This document shows positions 23,706 through 32,722 of a DNA stretch of 41,088 bases, one piece after another (position 1 is the stretch's first letter; every line of letters begins with the position of its first letter). Made by a program: the position numbers and the translations under genes. The notes under the pieces are model-generated. The model was not told the DNA's origin, made no database searches, and saw only the letters and a list, made by a program, of their open reading frames with translations. This DNA comes from Clostridiaceae bacterium (GTDB lineage: Bacteria > Bacillota > Clostridia > TANB77 > CAG-508), in the NCBI GenBank assembly GCA_021771025.1, contig JAETPW010000016.1:1-41088 (forward strand), in the 5' to 3' direction.

Positions 23706-25427
23706 ATGAATTTTAGGCACAATAAAGAAGAAAAGAAAAAGGAAAAACAAGAACCGAATAAGAATAAACAAGTAAGTACAGGTTTTCGCTTTACGATTTT
23801 AGCTATTCTTTTGATTTCCTTATTTTGTTTTGCGATTACTCCTGTTACCTTGCAAAACGATACATTTTATACCATAAAAATAGGAGAACATATTGAAAAG
23901 TATGGAGTTGATATGAAAGACCCTTTTTCTTGGCATGAAGGCTTAAGTTACACGTATCCTCATTGGTTATACGATTGGCTTACGTATTTGGTTTATGATG
24001 CTTTTGGAATGGCGGGAATTTATGCAGTAACTTGCTTACTTTCTATTATTCTAGGAATTTCGTTGTATTTTGTTACGCAAAAACTAACGAAAAATCAAGT
24101 TATTTCTTTTTTGGTCACCATAGGAGCAATGTATGTCATTAAATCGTATGTTACCGCAAGGGCACAGCTGGTTACTTTCATTTTATTTGTGTGGACCATT
24201 TATTTTATTGAGCAATTTTTATCCACCAAAAAGAAGCGTTATGCCATAGGTTTATTTGTGATTCCTCTGGTTATTGCTAATTTGCATACTGCCGTTTGGC
24301 CTTTTTACTTTGTTTTATATTTACCCTATATAGCAGAATATATGATAGCTGTGCTAGGTGATTTTATTTTTTATCATAAAATGGAACTCGCTGTTCAAAA
24401 GCTTAACATTAACTGGCTAACCAAGAAAAGACCTGACTCACCTAAGCTAGCAACAATAATAGAAAAAAATAAAGAATTAATGGCTAAAGTAGATAGAATA
24501 AAAATTAGAAGAGAAGAGGAAAACCAAAATCCCTATAAAATAAAGATAGAAAAGCGTAAAACAACTAAGTGGCTAATTGTTATTATGATTCTTTGTGTAT
24601 TAACAGGTTTTCTAACGCCAATAGGTAATACTCCATTTACGTATCTATGGAAGACAATGGAAGGCAATACTACCCAGAACATCAATGAACATCTGCCAAT
24701 GACACTAGCTAATCAAACAGAGGTAATATGTGCTTTAGTCATCTTTTTATCCATCTTATTGTTTACCAAAACGAAAATTCGACTTGCTGATTTGTGTATG
24801 TTAGCTGGTTTAACGTATTTAATGTTTCTAACCAAAAGGCAAGTTACCATGTTTGCTTTAGTAGGGGCAATTATTTTGGCAAGATTAATACAAGATTTTT
24901 ATCAACGTGTTAAAATGGACCCCCAAAAACTTGTGCACATCATGGAGGCGCCAATCGCAATGATCTTACTTATTGTTTTTTTTGGAAGCATTAGTTTAAA
25001 AGACATTAAAAACAAACAAGGAGATCCATACATTAGCGAAAAATCCTATCCGGTTCACGCTTGTGATTTTATTCTAGAAAATGTAGACTTAGGTAAAGCT
25101 AGATTTTACAATGAATATAATTATGGAAGTTATTTATTATTTAGAGGAATTCCTGTATTTATTGATTCTCGTGCAGATTTATATGCACCAGAATTTAGTG
25201 GCTTAGAAGATGATATTTTCATGGATTTTATCAATACCTCTAGTATAGGAACATTTTATGAAGATACCTTTGAAAAATACGGAATTACTCATGTGATCTG
25301 TTACAAAAATGCAAAAATGAATATGATAATCACCAAAACAAATGACCCAAATTATCAGCAAATTTATGGAGATGATCAATTTGTCGTTTATGAAAGGCTA
25401 AGTGCTACTAAAACGGCAGGAAATTAA
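23706..25427 (+). CDS. Polytopic membrane protein, GT-C glycosyltransferase-like
   Basis: 573 aa with about eleven membrane segments. A Lys/Glu-rich cytoplasmic N-terminus leads into the first helix, then an outer loop containing NDTFYTIKIGEHIEKYG and PFSWHEGLSYTYPHWLYDW, a plan typical of GT-C lipid-linked sugar transferases. A charged cytoplasmic loop (about 235-285) splits the helices. The C-terminal soluble part (about 440-570) has RFYNEYNYGSYLLFRGIPVF and DSRADLY, seen in many uncharacterised bacterial GT-C-like proteins. Substrate unknown. An ATG nine bases upstream overlaps the AAGGAAGG site, so 23706 is the preferred start. Confidence 0.75.
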   Translation: MNFRHNKEEKKKEKQEPNKNKQVSTGFRFTILAILLISLFCFAITPVTLQNDTFYTIKIGEHIEKYGVDMKDPFSWHEGLSYTYPHWLYDWLTYLVYDAFGMAGIYAVTCLLSIILGISLYFVTQKLTKNQVISFLVTIGAMYVIKSYVTARAQLVTFILFVWTIYFIEQFLSTKKKRYAIGLFVIPLVIANLHTAVWPFYFVLYLPYIAEYMIAVLGDFIFYHKMELAVQKLNINWLTKKRPDSPKLATIIEKNKELMAKVDRIKIRREEENQNPYKIKIEKRKTTKWLIVIMILCVLTGFLTPIGNTPFTYLWKTMEGNTTQNINEHLPMTLANQTEVICALVIFLSILLFTKTKIRLADLCMLAGLTYLMFLTKRQVTMFALVGAIILARLIQDFYQRVKMDPQKLVHIMEAPIAMILLIVFFGSISLKDIKNKQGDPYISEKSYPVHACDFILENVDLGKARFYNEYNYGSYLLFRGIPVFIDSRADLYAPEFSGLEDDIFMDFINTSSIGTFYEDTFEKYGITHVICYKNAKMNMIITKTNDPNYQQIYGDDQFVVYERLSATKTAGN

Positions 25428-25441
25428 GAAAAACCAGAAAC

Positions 25442-25490
25442 TGGGGAAATAAAGGGGACGCCCTTTTCTTCCCTAGAGAAAATTTCCCTA
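25442..25490 (+). repeat. GGGAC repeat, subfamily C, after the GT-C-like gene
   Basis: GGGGAAATAAAGGGGACGCC, then CTTTTCTTCCCTAGAG and AAAATTTCCCTA. Nearly identical to 19045-19092. Confidence 0.8.
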
Positions 25491-25500
25491 AGAAACTGGA

Positions 25501-25583
25501 AAAGTGCTAAGATAAAATTCAAGAAGGACGAAGTAATCATGAATAGTATGTTGAGGGAACTTAAAAAGTGCTAAAATAAAATT
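25501..25583 (+). repeat. Short direct repeat before rluD-like gene
   Basis: AAAAGTGCTAAGATAAAATT (25501-25520) and AAAAGTGCTAAAATAAAATT (from about 25564) differ by one base. Both contain -10-like TAAAAT segments; the second overlaps the approach to the GGAGGTAGGAG ribosome site. It may be a duplicated promoter fragment. Confidence 0.55.
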
Positions 25584-25594
25584 AGGAGGTAGGA

Positions 25595-26506
25595 GTGAAA
25601 AAAATTATCGTAAAAGAAAATGATCAGAAAAAAAGAATTGATGTTTTTTTGTCAGAGGAATTACAAGAATCAAGAGTAACGATCAAGCGATGGGTAGAAG
25701 AGGGGAAAATTACGGTTAATCAAAAAAGAGTTAAGCCATCTTACTTGGTTACCCTGAAAGATAACATTCAAATTGAACAAGAAGAACCTAAAGAGGTAGA
25801 GATAAAACCACAAAATATTCCTATTTCTATCCTATATGAAGATCAAGATATTTTAGTAGTAAATAAACCAAAAGGAATGGTAGTTCATCCTGCCAATGGC
25901 AACCCAGATGGAACGTTAGTCAATGCTGTGATGGCGATTTGTCATGATTCTCTTTCTGGAATAGGGGGAGAAATCAGGCCGGGAATTGTGCATCGCTTAG
26001 ATAAAGATACATCAGGGGTAATTGTGGTAGCCAAAAATGATAAGGCACATATTCATTTAAGTGAACAGATTAAAAATCATGAAGTAGAAAAAATTTATTG
26101 GGCATTAGTTAGGGGCATAGTTAAAGAAAATGAAGCAACCATATCTATGCCAATAGGAAGAAGCACGAAGGATCGAAAAAAGATGGCAGTCGACCGAAAA
26201 GGAAAAGAGGCGATAACTCACTTTCGTGTATTAGAACGATATCCAGAACATCAATGTACGTTATTAGAAATTAAAATAGAAACAGGGAGAACGCACCAAA
26301 TTCGTGTACATTTGTCTGAAATAGGTTATCCTGTTATCGGGGATACTGTTTATTCCAATGGTAAGAATGAGTGGAATATTGAGGGGCAATGTTTGCATGC
26401 TAAATCGCTTAGTTTTACTCATCCTATTAGTGGGCAAAAAATGAAAATAGAAGCACCTTTACCTGAATATTTGGCAAACTTAATTAGGCAAATAAGGAAA
26501 AAGTAG
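25595..26506 (+). CDS. RluD-type 23S rRNA pseudouridine synthase
   Basis: RluA-family pseudouridine synthase, 303 aa. N-terminal S4 RNA-binding domain (about 12-70, RIDVFLSEELQESRVTIKRW), then the catalytic domain with LVVNKPKGMVVHP (88-99), the active-site motif HRLDKDTSG with Asp136, and ETGRTHQIRVHL. The architecture with an S4 domain fits RluD, which modifies helix 69 of 23S rRNA, although RluC shares it; hence no firm symbol. GTG start after TAGGAGGTAGGA. Followed 67 bases on by an RsuA/RluB-family enzyme, so two rRNA-modifying genes stand together. Confidence 0.92.
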   Translation: MKKIIVKENDQKKRIDVFLSEELQESRVTIKRWVEEGKITVNQKRVKPSYLVTLKDNIQIEQEEPKEVEIKPQNIPISILYEDQDILVVNKPKGMVVHPANGNPDGTLVNAVMAICHDSLSGIGGEIRPGIVHRLDKDTSGVIVVAKNDKAHIHLSEQIKNHEVEKIYWALVRGIVKENEATISMPIGRSTKDRKKMAVDRKGKEAITHFRVLERYPEHQCTLLEIKIETGRTHQIRVHLSEIGYPVIGDTVYSNGKNEWNIEGQCLHAKSLSFTHPISGQKMKIEAPLPEYLANLIRQIRKK

Positions 26507-26573
26507 TATAGCTAGAAAGAGTAAGAAAACCTAAAAAATGAGATAAGATAAGAAAAGGAAAAGAGGAATTTGT

Positions 26574-27302
26574 GTGGAAGAAGAAGTACGCCTTCAAAAA
26601 TATTTAGCTAGCCAAGGAGTGGCTTCTAGGAGAAAGTGTGAGGAATATATTGAGCAGGGAAAAGTTTCTGTTAATGGAAAAATAGTTACTGAATTGGGAA
26701 CAAAAATTTCGCCTCAAAAAGATGTTATTTTATTTGAGGGGAAGAAAGTTAAGGTACAGGAAAAAAAGGTATATATTTTGCTTAACAAACCCATTGGATA
26801 TGTGACTACTGTTTCTGATCAATTTGACCGAGATACGGTTCTGGACTTAGTTTCTGTACCTGAGCGAGTAGTTCCTGTGGGAAGATTGGATATGTATACT
26901 TCAGGAGCCCTTATTTTGACCAATGATGGTGATTTCGTTTATCAGGTAACACATCCTAAACATGAAATAACAAAGACGTATATCGCTACTGTCAAAGGAA
27001 TGGTGAGTGAGGAAGAAATCATTCGATTAAGAGAAGGGGTTAGGATTGATGATTATCAGACTAAACCAGCTAAAGTAAAGGTGATCAAAAAAGACGAGGA
27101 GAAACAAATGACCCGTTTAGAAATTATTATTCATGAAGGAAAAAATCGTCAAGTACGAAAAATGTGTGAGGCAGTGGGAAAAAAGGTAGTTGCTTTACAT
27201 CGATCGAAAATAGGAAAGATAGAAGTAAATGGTTTAGCATTAGGAAAATGGAGATATTTAGATCAATATGAAATGAATCAGTTATTAGGAAAAGAAAAAT
27301 AA
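26574..27302 (+). CDS. RluB/RsuA-family rRNA pseudouridine synthase
   Basis: 242 aa. S4 domain at the N-terminus (RLQKYLASQGVASRRKCEEY), then a catalytic domain with LLNKPIGYVTTV, the RsuA-type motif GRLDMYTSGALILTNDGD (Asp106 catalytic) and EGKNRQVRKMCEAVG. Domain order and length match RluB, which modifies 23S rRNA near position 2605, though RsuA/RluE-type targets cannot be excluded by sequence alone. GTG start after GAGGAATTT. Likely cotranscribed with the preceding synthase; a GC-rich terminator follows. Confidence 0.92.
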   Translation: MEEEVRLQKYLASQGVASRRKCEEYIEQGKVSVNGKIVTELGTKISPQKDVILFEGKKVKVQEKKVYILLNKPIGYVTTVSDQFDRDTVLDLVSVPERVVPVGRLDMYTSGALILTNDGDFVYQVTHPKHEITKTYIATVKGMVSEEEIIRLREGVRIDDYQTKPAKVKVIKKDEEKQMTRLEIIIHEGKNRQVRKMCEAVGKKVVALHRSKIGKIEVNGLALGKWRYLDQYEMNQLLGKEK

Positions 27303-27310
27303 TAAGAATC

Positions 27311-27357
27311 GTCCCATCCTCAAACAATTAGTTTTGGGGATGGGACTTATGATTTTT
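27311..27357 (+). terminator. Terminator after the pseudouridine synthase pair
   Basis: GTCCCATCC (27311-27319) pairs with GGATGGGAC (27338-27346), extended by TCAAA/TTTGG; a weak T-rich stretch (TTATGATTTTT) follows. Confidence 0.7.
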
Positions 27358-27378
27358 AGGACAAAATGTAAAAAAATC

Positions 27379-27407
27379 TTGAAAAAAAGCAAAGGAAAGG
27401 ATATAAT
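27379..27407 (+). promoter_or_regulatory. Promoter of the S1-domain gene
   Basis: TTGAAA (27379-27384), 17-bp spacer, TATAAT (27402-27407). Confidence 0.7.
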
Positions 27408-27443
27408 AAAAACACAAAACATAAGAAAAAGGAGTCAATACAA

Positions 27444-28256
27444 ATGAACGCATTTAACTTTATGCCAGAAGGATGGGAAAAAGAGACAGTATCGTTAGCC
27501 AAAGAAGAAGCAAAACAGATGATGGAAAAAGGAGAGATATTACAAGGAATCGTAGAAAAATGCGATGAACACGGAAATTTACAAGTAAACTTAGGAGAAG
27601 GAATATTAGGAGTCATACCTAGAGAGGAAGTAGAAGCCATCAACTTAGGACAAGATGGTTTACCAAAAGAAAATTTATGCACAGGAAAAGTTCATAAATA
27701 CGTACAATTTAAAATTAAAGATATTGGCGAAAATCAAATTCCTGTATTATCCAGAAAAGAAGTACAAAAAGAAGCATTAACTCATGTTAAGCAAGATTTA
27801 GAGATAGGGCAAAGAGTCAATGGAATAGTTAAAAATATAACCCCATATGGAGCATTTATCGAAATTGGTGGAGGAGTAGTAGGGCTAGTTCATATAGAAG
27901 ATTTATCAGTAGCCAGAATAAAAACACCATTTGAGCGCATAAAAATTGGACAAAAACTAAATTTTGTGGTAAAATCAATAGATAGAGAGCAAGGTAAGTT
28001 TTCACTTTCTTACAAGGAAAACTTTGGTACTTGGGAAGAAAACGCAAAAAAGTTTGAAGTAGGAAAAACAGTCAAAGGCATCATTCGTGAAACTGAAAAA
28101 AATCGAAATGGTATATTTGTTGAATTAACCCCTAACTTAGTAGGGATGGCAGAATACCAAGAAGGATTAACCTATGGAGAACCAGTCCAAGTAGCTATCA
28201 AAAAAATAGATTATGAAAAGAAAAAAATTAAACTCATCATTACCTCATCTAACTAG
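27444..28256 (+). CDS. S1-domain RNA-binding protein (ribosomal S1-like)
   Basis: 270 aa with three S1 RNA-binding motifs: about 30-105 (GEILQGIVEKCDEHGNLQVNL), 121-190 (GQRVNGIVKNITPYGAFIEIGGGVVGLVHIEDLS region, the most canonical) and 205-268 (GKTVKGIIRE). It is a short S1-like protein of the kind common in Clostridia, where it may aid translation initiation or RNA turnover. It is shorter than E. coli S1 (six domains), so rpsA is not assigned. AAAAGGAG precedes the ATG. The 3' end is followed directly by a long inverted GGGAC repeat pair. Confidence 0.9.
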   Translation: MNAFNFMPEGWEKETVSLAKEEAKQMMEKGEILQGIVEKCDEHGNLQVNLGEGILGVIPREEVEAINLGQDGLPKENLCTGKVHKYVQFKIKDIGENQIPVLSRKEVQKEALTHVKQDLEIGQRVNGIVKNITPYGAFIEIGGGVVGLVHIEDLSVARIKTPFERIKIGQKLNFVVKSIDREQGKFSLSYKENFGTWEENAKKFEVGKTVKGIIRETEKNRNGIFVELTPNLVGMAEYQEGLTYGEPVQVAIKKIDYEKKKIKLIITSSN

Positions 28257-28263
28257 AAAACTA

Positions 28264-28460
28264 GGTAAGTAGGTAAGTAGGTAAGTAGGGAAGTAGGGAA
28301 AAGAAGGGGACGTCCTTTTCTTCCCTATCCAATATTTCCCTATAGATGAGAAATAAAAAATAAAATAGTAATAGGGAAAAAAGTAATAGGGAAGAAAAAG
28401 ATAGGGAAGAAAAGGGCGTCCCCTTCTTTTCCCTACTTCCCTACTTACCTACTTTCCTAC
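28264..28460. repeat. Long inverted pair of subfamily C GGGAC repeats
   Basis: The left half has AGGTAAGT repeated in tandem (28264-28286), then AGTAGGGAAAAGAAGGGGAC and TTTTCTTCCCTAT. The right half is its complement: ATAGGGAAGAAAAGGGCGTC, then CCCCTTCTTTTCCC and ACTTCCCTACTTACCTAC. The arms match over roughly 60-70 bases each with few mismatches, giving a cruciform-capable element right after the S1-domain gene. The rest of the gap to 28518 holds AT-rich palindromes (TATTATTTTAAATAATA, AGAAATTTCT). Confidence 0.85.
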
Positions 28461-28517
28461 ACAAGTGTTTATTATTTTAAATAATAGAAATTTCTATATT
28501 AAAAAGGAGGAATTACC

Positions 28518-29450
28518 ATGGTTGAAGATAACCAAATCAAGGCACAGGTATCACCATTTGCGATTAGACCTGGAGAAATTAAAACATTTGATGGAAAAGA
28601 TGGCTATGTGTCGATGAACCAAATTGTACATAAGATAAATATTGGGCATATTACCGATATTCATTTTTCTATTTTGGAATTGGTCAATGAATTTGAATTC
28701 ATTACTTCACGTCAATTGTACCAAATGTTAGAAATCAAAGGTATTGACCCAAAATCTCAAGATAAATTAAACAATAAATTAGAAGCGTTAGTGAAATCTA
28801 AAATTTTAACAAGATATTACTTTACTTCAGATGAAGGTAAGGGAATTTATCGTATTTATTGTTTAGAGAAGATGGGTAAATATTTATTAACGTCCAAGGA
28901 AATGGATTGTAAATGGCAACCATCTGATAATACTAAACCAGTAGCTATGATTAAAAAACGTTTAGCAGGAAATCAAACCATCATTGCTTATTTACGCAAA
29001 GTAAAAGCGTTTGATCGTTATATCGTAAAACCTGCTATTACTGCAAAAGTGGCAGGCAAATTATTCAAAGCAAGTGGTGGAGCAGTTAAATTAACGAAAA
29101 ATAAAAAATCCATAGATTTTGTTTTTGAAGCTGTTCGCCGAGAAGATGATTGGCAGAAAAAATTAGTAGATAAAATGAGGTTATATCAAGACTTTTATGC
29201 TAATTTCTTGACAGGGGATTCTGGCTTTACTAATATGCCACAATTGATTTTAATTTGTGAAGATGAAAAACATATGGCAGAAAGTTTTAAGGAAATTGTC
29301 AAAAATCAAGTGGAAATTCCACAAATTAAATTGTATTTTACTACTGATTTAAGACAAAACCAAGAAACATTGGAAAATACATTAGTAGAGTTCAAACTAG
29401 TGGATGGAAAATATCGTATGGAGAATGTAGAACTGAAATTAATAGGCTAA
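28518..29450 (+). CDS. Winged-helix protein with a nuclease-like C-terminal domain
   Basis: 310 aa. Residues about 48-125 look like a winged helix (LELVNEFEFITSRQLYQML, LEALVKSKILTRYYF). The C-terminal half contains KKSIDFVFEAVRREDDWQKKL followed by KMRLYQDFY, an arrangement of acidic residues then Lys and Tyr that resembles the Replic_Relax/PD-(D/E)XK fold. No other replication or mobilisation gene is nearby, so function is unassigned; the assignment is pattern recognition only. AAGGAGG lies 8 bases before the ATG. Palindromic AT-rich sequence before the gene may hold an operator. The gene ends just before a subfamily A repeat. Confidence 0.6.
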   Translation: MVEDNQIKAQVSPFAIRPGEIKTFDGKDGYVSMNQIVHKINIGHITDIHFSILELVNEFEFITSRQLYQMLEIKGIDPKSQDKLNNKLEALVKSKILTRYYFTSDEGKGIYRIYCLEKMGKYLLTSKEMDCKWQPSDNTKPVAMIKKRLAGNQTIIAYLRKVKAFDRYIVKPAITAKVAGKLFKASGGAVKLTKNKKSIDFVFEAVRREDDWQKKLVDKMRLYQDFYANFLTGDSGFTNMPQLILICEDEKHMAESFKEIVKNQVEIPQIKLYFTTDLRQNQETLENTLVEFKLVDGKYRMENVELKLIG

Positions 29451-29455
29451 TTGTA

Positions 29456-29566
29456 GTGTCCAATTGGGGACGGGTACGTTTTAGACAAAATGTCTTAAAT
29501 GTACCCGTCCACAATTGGATACCTGTTTGTGATTGAACAAATGTCCAAACAGAAACGTCCCTAAAA
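29456..29566. repeat. Composite GGGAC repeat, subfamily A
   Basis: A hairpin joins CCAATTG + GGGACGGGTAC (29460-29477) with GTACCCGTCC + ACAATTGG (29501-29518) and encloses TTTAGAC/GTCTTAAA. Next, AAATGTCCAAACAGAAACGT and CCCTAA (29539-29564) is the inverted copy of the 3531 unit. It lies between convergent genes. Confidence 0.8.
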
Positions 29567-29570
29567 GCAC

Positions 29571-29601
29571 AAAATCCTAGGAACTAATTCCTAGGATTTT
29601 T
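29571..29601. terminator. Bidirectional terminator between convergent genes
   Basis: AATCCTAGGA / TCCTAGGATT with a 6-base loop. On the plus strand seven T follow; on the minus strand it overlaps the last codons of pflA (ending ILGISS) and is followed by TTTTG. It serves 28518-29450 and pflA. Confidence 0.85.
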
Positions 29602-30311
29602 TTGGCTTTTTCTATTTGCTTTTCTGTTGGTTCAGGAACACCTTCTAAATCATAATTGACTCCCAACTCTTTCCACTTATATCTTCCCATGGCATGATAA
29701 GGAAGGAGTTCTACTTTTTCTACTGTTTTTAAGGTAGTGAGAAAATTTTTTAATTCCACTAAATCGTCTTCATCATCAGTATACCCGGGAATTAGAACTT
29801 GCCTAATCCACATGGGAATATTTTGCTTACTTAAGTAATGAGCAAAGGTTAATTCTTTGTTATTCCCTTTTCCGACAAGTTGCTTACATTTTTCATCGTT
29901 AATGTGTTTGATGTCTAACAACACTAAATCCGTTAATGACAGCAAACGTTTAACATCCTCTGTAAGAGTTACCATCCCTGAGGTATCAATACAAGTATGA
30001 ATGTTTTCTTTTTTCAATGCTTCAAAAAGGCGAATTAAGAACTTAACTTGTAAAAGAGGTTCTCCACCAGTTACTGTTACTCCACCATGTGGCATAATAT
30101 AATTTTTATAGCGAAGAATTTTTTGTAAGATATCTTCTAACGACTGATAACTTCCTCCATTCATATCCCACGTATCACGATTATGACAATATTTGCATTG
30201 TAAGTGGCACCCTTGCAGGAAAAGGACGAATCGGATACCCGGTCCGTCTACTGTTCCGAAGGATTCAATTGAGTGTACTTTGGCGTAATAATTTAAGTCT
30301 TTTTCTTCCAT
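29577..30311 (-). CDS. pflA: Pyruvate formate-lyase activating enzyme
   Basis: Radical SAM enzyme that installs the glycyl radical on PflB; oxygen-sensitive and cytoplasmic. 244 aa. The [4Fe-4S] motif CxxxCxxC is Cys35, Cys39 and Cys42 in GCHLQCKYCHN, with GGVTVTGGEPLLQ for SAM binding. The N-terminal ESFGTVDGPGIRFV is characteristic of PFL-activating enzymes. AGGAAGG precedes the ATG. It lies 21 bases downstream of pflB in the same transcript and ends inside the shared terminator. Confidence 0.96.
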   Translation of the reverse strand: MEEKDLNYYAKVHSIESFGTVDGPGIRFVLFLQGCHLQCKYCHNRDTWDMNGGSYQSLEDILQKILRYKNYIMPHGGVTVTGGEPLLQVKFLIRLFEALKKENIHTCIDTSGMVTLTEDVKRLLSLTDLVLLDIKHINDEKCKQLVGKGNNKELTFAHYLSKQNIPMWIRQVLIPGYTDDEDDLVELKNFLTTLKTVEKVELLPYHAMGRYKWKELGVNYDLEGVPEPTEKQIEKAKKILGISS

Positions 30312-30332
30312 GATGTTCCTTCCTTTTTATGA

Positions 30333-32570
30333 TTATATTCTTTCATGAATGGTACGATTGATAACGTCTAATTGTTGTTCTCTAGTTAATTTCGTAAAAT
30401 GAACGGCATAACCAGATACACGAATGGTAAGTTGTGGATATTTTTCTGGGTGCTCCATGGCATCTTCTAATAATTTACGATCAAATACGTTGACATTGAT
30501 GTGATGCCCTGTTTCAGCAAAATAGCCATCTAACATATTGGTTAGGTTGGTAATTCTATCTTCTTCTGTTTTTCCTAATGTTCCCGGTGTGATAGAGAAG
30601 GTGTAGGAAATTCCATCTTCTGCTTGTTCAAAAGGTAATTTAGCGATTGAATTCATCACGGCTAATGCTCCATGAGTATCTCTACCATGAAGTGGGTTAG
30701 CTCCTGGCCCAAATGGAGCTCCAGCTGGTCTTCCGTCAGGTGTATTACCAGTTGCTTTACCATACACAACATTAGAAGTGATGGTAAGAATTGATAAGGT
30801 TTGTTTTGAATTTCGGTAGGTATGATGTTTTTGCAAATGAGTTAAAAAACGTTTAACTACCATGATGGCTAAGTCATCTACACGGTCATCATCATTTCCG
30901 AATTTTGGGAAATCACCTTCTACCTCATAATCTACTGCCATACCATTTTCATCACGAATGACATTGACTTTGGCATATTTGATAGCAGATAAAGAATCAG
31001 CCACAACAGAAAGTCCGGCAATTCCGCAGGCCATTGTACGAAGGATGTCTTTATCGTGAAGGGCCATTTCAATAGCTTCATAGGAATATTTATCGTGCAT
31101 ATAATGGATAGCATTTAAAGCTTTAATATAAATTTTAGCTACATATTCCATCATTTGATCAAATTTTTCCATGACTTCATCATATTCTAGTACATTTGCC
31201 GTGATTGGTTCAAACTTAGGTGTTACTTGTTTACCAGTTTTTTCATCTTTACCACCATTGATGGCATAAAGTAAAGTTTTAGCTAAGTTTGCTCTTGCTC
31301 CGAAGAACTGCATTTGTTTACCAATTTTCATTGGGGATACACAACAAGCAATTCCATAATCGTCTCCTAACGAAATTCTCATTAGGTCATCGTTTTCGTA
31401 TTGAATAGAAGAGGTTTCGATGGATAATTTACTGGTGTAACGTTTAAATCCTTCTGGCAAACGAGTTGACCAAAGAACCGTCATGTTTGGCTCAGGAGCA
31501 GGTCCTAAGTTTTCTAGGGAATGAAGTAAACGGAATGAGTTTTTAGTCACTAGTGTTCTTCCATCGATTCCCATACCACCAATACTTTCGGTTACCCAAA
31601 CAGGGTCTCCACTAAATAATTCGTTATATTCTGGCGTACGTAGAAAACGGACTAAACGTAATTTCATGATGAAATGATCCATAATTTCTTGGGCTTGTTC
31701 TTCAGTAAGAACACCGTTTTTTAGGTCACGTTCAAAATAGATATCTAAAAAGGTAGATGTTCTTCCTAAACTCATGGCTGCTCCATTTTGATCTTTTACT
31801 GCTGCCAGGTAACCAAAATATAGCCATTGAACTGCTTCTTTCGCATTTTGAGCGGGAAGTGAAATATCAAATCCGTATTTGCTAGCCATTACTTTTAATT
31901 GTGTTAAAGCGTCAATTTGCTCTTTGATTTCTTCTCTTTCGCGAATAACTTCTTGGGTAAATTCATCTACGTCTAATGTTTCTAATTCATCTTTTTTGTC
32001 TTGAATTAGTTGATTAACACCATATAGGGCAACTCTACGGTAATCTCCGATGATTCTTCCGCGTCCATAACCATCAGGAAGACCTGTGATTAAGTGGTTA
32101 GAACGAGCAGCTCTAACGTCTGGTGTATAAACGCTAAATACACCATCATTGTGTGTCTTTCTGTATTTGTGGAAAATTTCTGCGACTTCTGGATCAACTT
32201 GTCTTCCATAACTTTCGCAGGATTTTTCTACAATGCGGATTCCACCAAAAGGCATGATAGCTCGTTTTAGTGGTTTATCGGTTTGTAACCCTACAATATC
32301 TTCTAATTCTTTATTAATGTAACCAGCTTCATGACTTGATACAGTAGATACAGTTTTGGTATCGATATCTAGTACTCCACCTGGAGCATTGTGTTCTTGT
32401 TCATAAAGGGCTAACACTTCATCCCATAGTTTTTTTGTTTTTTCAGTTGCGTTACTTAAAAAACTTTCGTCTCCTTCGTATGGGGTGTAATTGGCTTGAA
32501 TAAAGTCTCTTACGTTGATTTCGTATTGCCAGTCCCCTTTTTGAAAACCTTCCCATTGATTAAATTTCAT
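30333..32570 (-). CDS. pflB: Formate C-acetyltransferase (pyruvate formate-lyase)
   Basis: Converts pyruvate and CoA to acetyl-CoA and formate in anaerobic fermentation. 745 aa, full length. Adjacent catalytic cysteines Cys409-Cys410 stand in [11 protein letters not shown]. The glycyl-radical site is Gly720 in RVSGYAVHF near the C-terminus. AGGAGG lies 8 bases before the ATG. Cotranscribed with pflA. Together with adhE later in the window it indicates mixed fermentation to formate, acetyl-CoA and ethanol. The CC motif plus the RVSGYAV tail separate it from glycerol dehydratase-type or choline lyase-type relatives. Confidence 0.97.
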   Translation of the reverse strand: MKFNQWEGFQKGDWQYEINVRDFIQANYTPYEGDESFLSNATEKTKKLWDEVLALYEQEHNAPGGVLDIDTKTVSTVSSHEAGYINKELEDIVGLQTDKPLKRAIMPFGGIRIVEKSCESYGRQVDPEVAEIFHKYRKTHNDGVFSVYTPDVRAARSNHLITGLPDGYGRGRIIGDYRRVALYGVNQLIQDKKDELETLDVDEFTQEVIREREEIKEQIDALTQLKVMASKYGFDISLPAQNAKEAVQWLYFGYLAAVKDQNGAAMSLGRTSTFLDIYFERDLKNGVLTEEQAQEIMDHFIMKLRLVRFLRTPEYNELFSGDPVWVTESIGGMGIDGRTLVTKNSFRLLHSLENLGPAPEPNMTVLWSTRLPEGFKRYTSKLSIETSSIQYENDDLMRISLGDDYGIACCVSPMKIGKQMQFFGARANLAKTLLYAINGGKDEKTGKQVTPKFEPITANVLEYDEVMEKFDQMMEYVAKIYIKALNAIHYMHDKYSYEAIEMALHDKDILRTMACGIAGLSVVADSLSAIKYAKVNVIRDENGMAVDYEVEGDFPKFGNDDDRVDDLAIMVVKRFLTHLQKHHTYRNSKQTLSILTITSNVVYGKATGNTPDGRPAGAPFGPGANPLHGRDTHGALAVMNSIAKLPFEQAEDGISYTFSITPGTLGKTEEDRITNLTNMLDGYFAETGHHINVNVFDRKLLEDAMEHPEKYPQLTIRVSGYAVHFTKLTREQQLDVINRTIHERI

Positions 32571-32619
32571 GATTATTACCTCCTATTATGGTTTAGTATT
32601 TGCCATTTTCTCAAATATT

Positions 32620-32648
32620 ATCATAACATAGGTGAAAAAAATTATCAA
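32620..32648 (-). promoter_or_regulatory. Promoter of pflBA
   Basis: Minus strand: TTGATA (complement of 32643-32648), 17-bp spacer, TATGAT (complement of 32620-32625), about 50 bases before the pflB ATG. Confidence 0.6.
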
Positions 32649-32681
32649 TTATTTTGAGAGAGTTTTTTGTTTTTTGATACT

Positions 32682-32722
32682 GAATAGTTACTATTCACGG
32701 TTTACTGAAAATGATAACCGTG
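32682..32722. repeat. Family D repeat fragment before the structured RNA
   Basis: GAATAG/CTATTC (32682-32695) and CACGGTT/AACCGTG (32696-32722) form two small hairpins. The complement of this stretch (ATTTTCAGTAAACCGTGAAT and AGTAAC) resembles 16114-16146. Confidence 0.55.

Noticed and set aside
28264..28286. Tandem AGGTAAGT units as a possible CRISPR-like array
   Set aside because: The units are contiguous 8-mers without spacers and belong to the arm of an inverted repeat.
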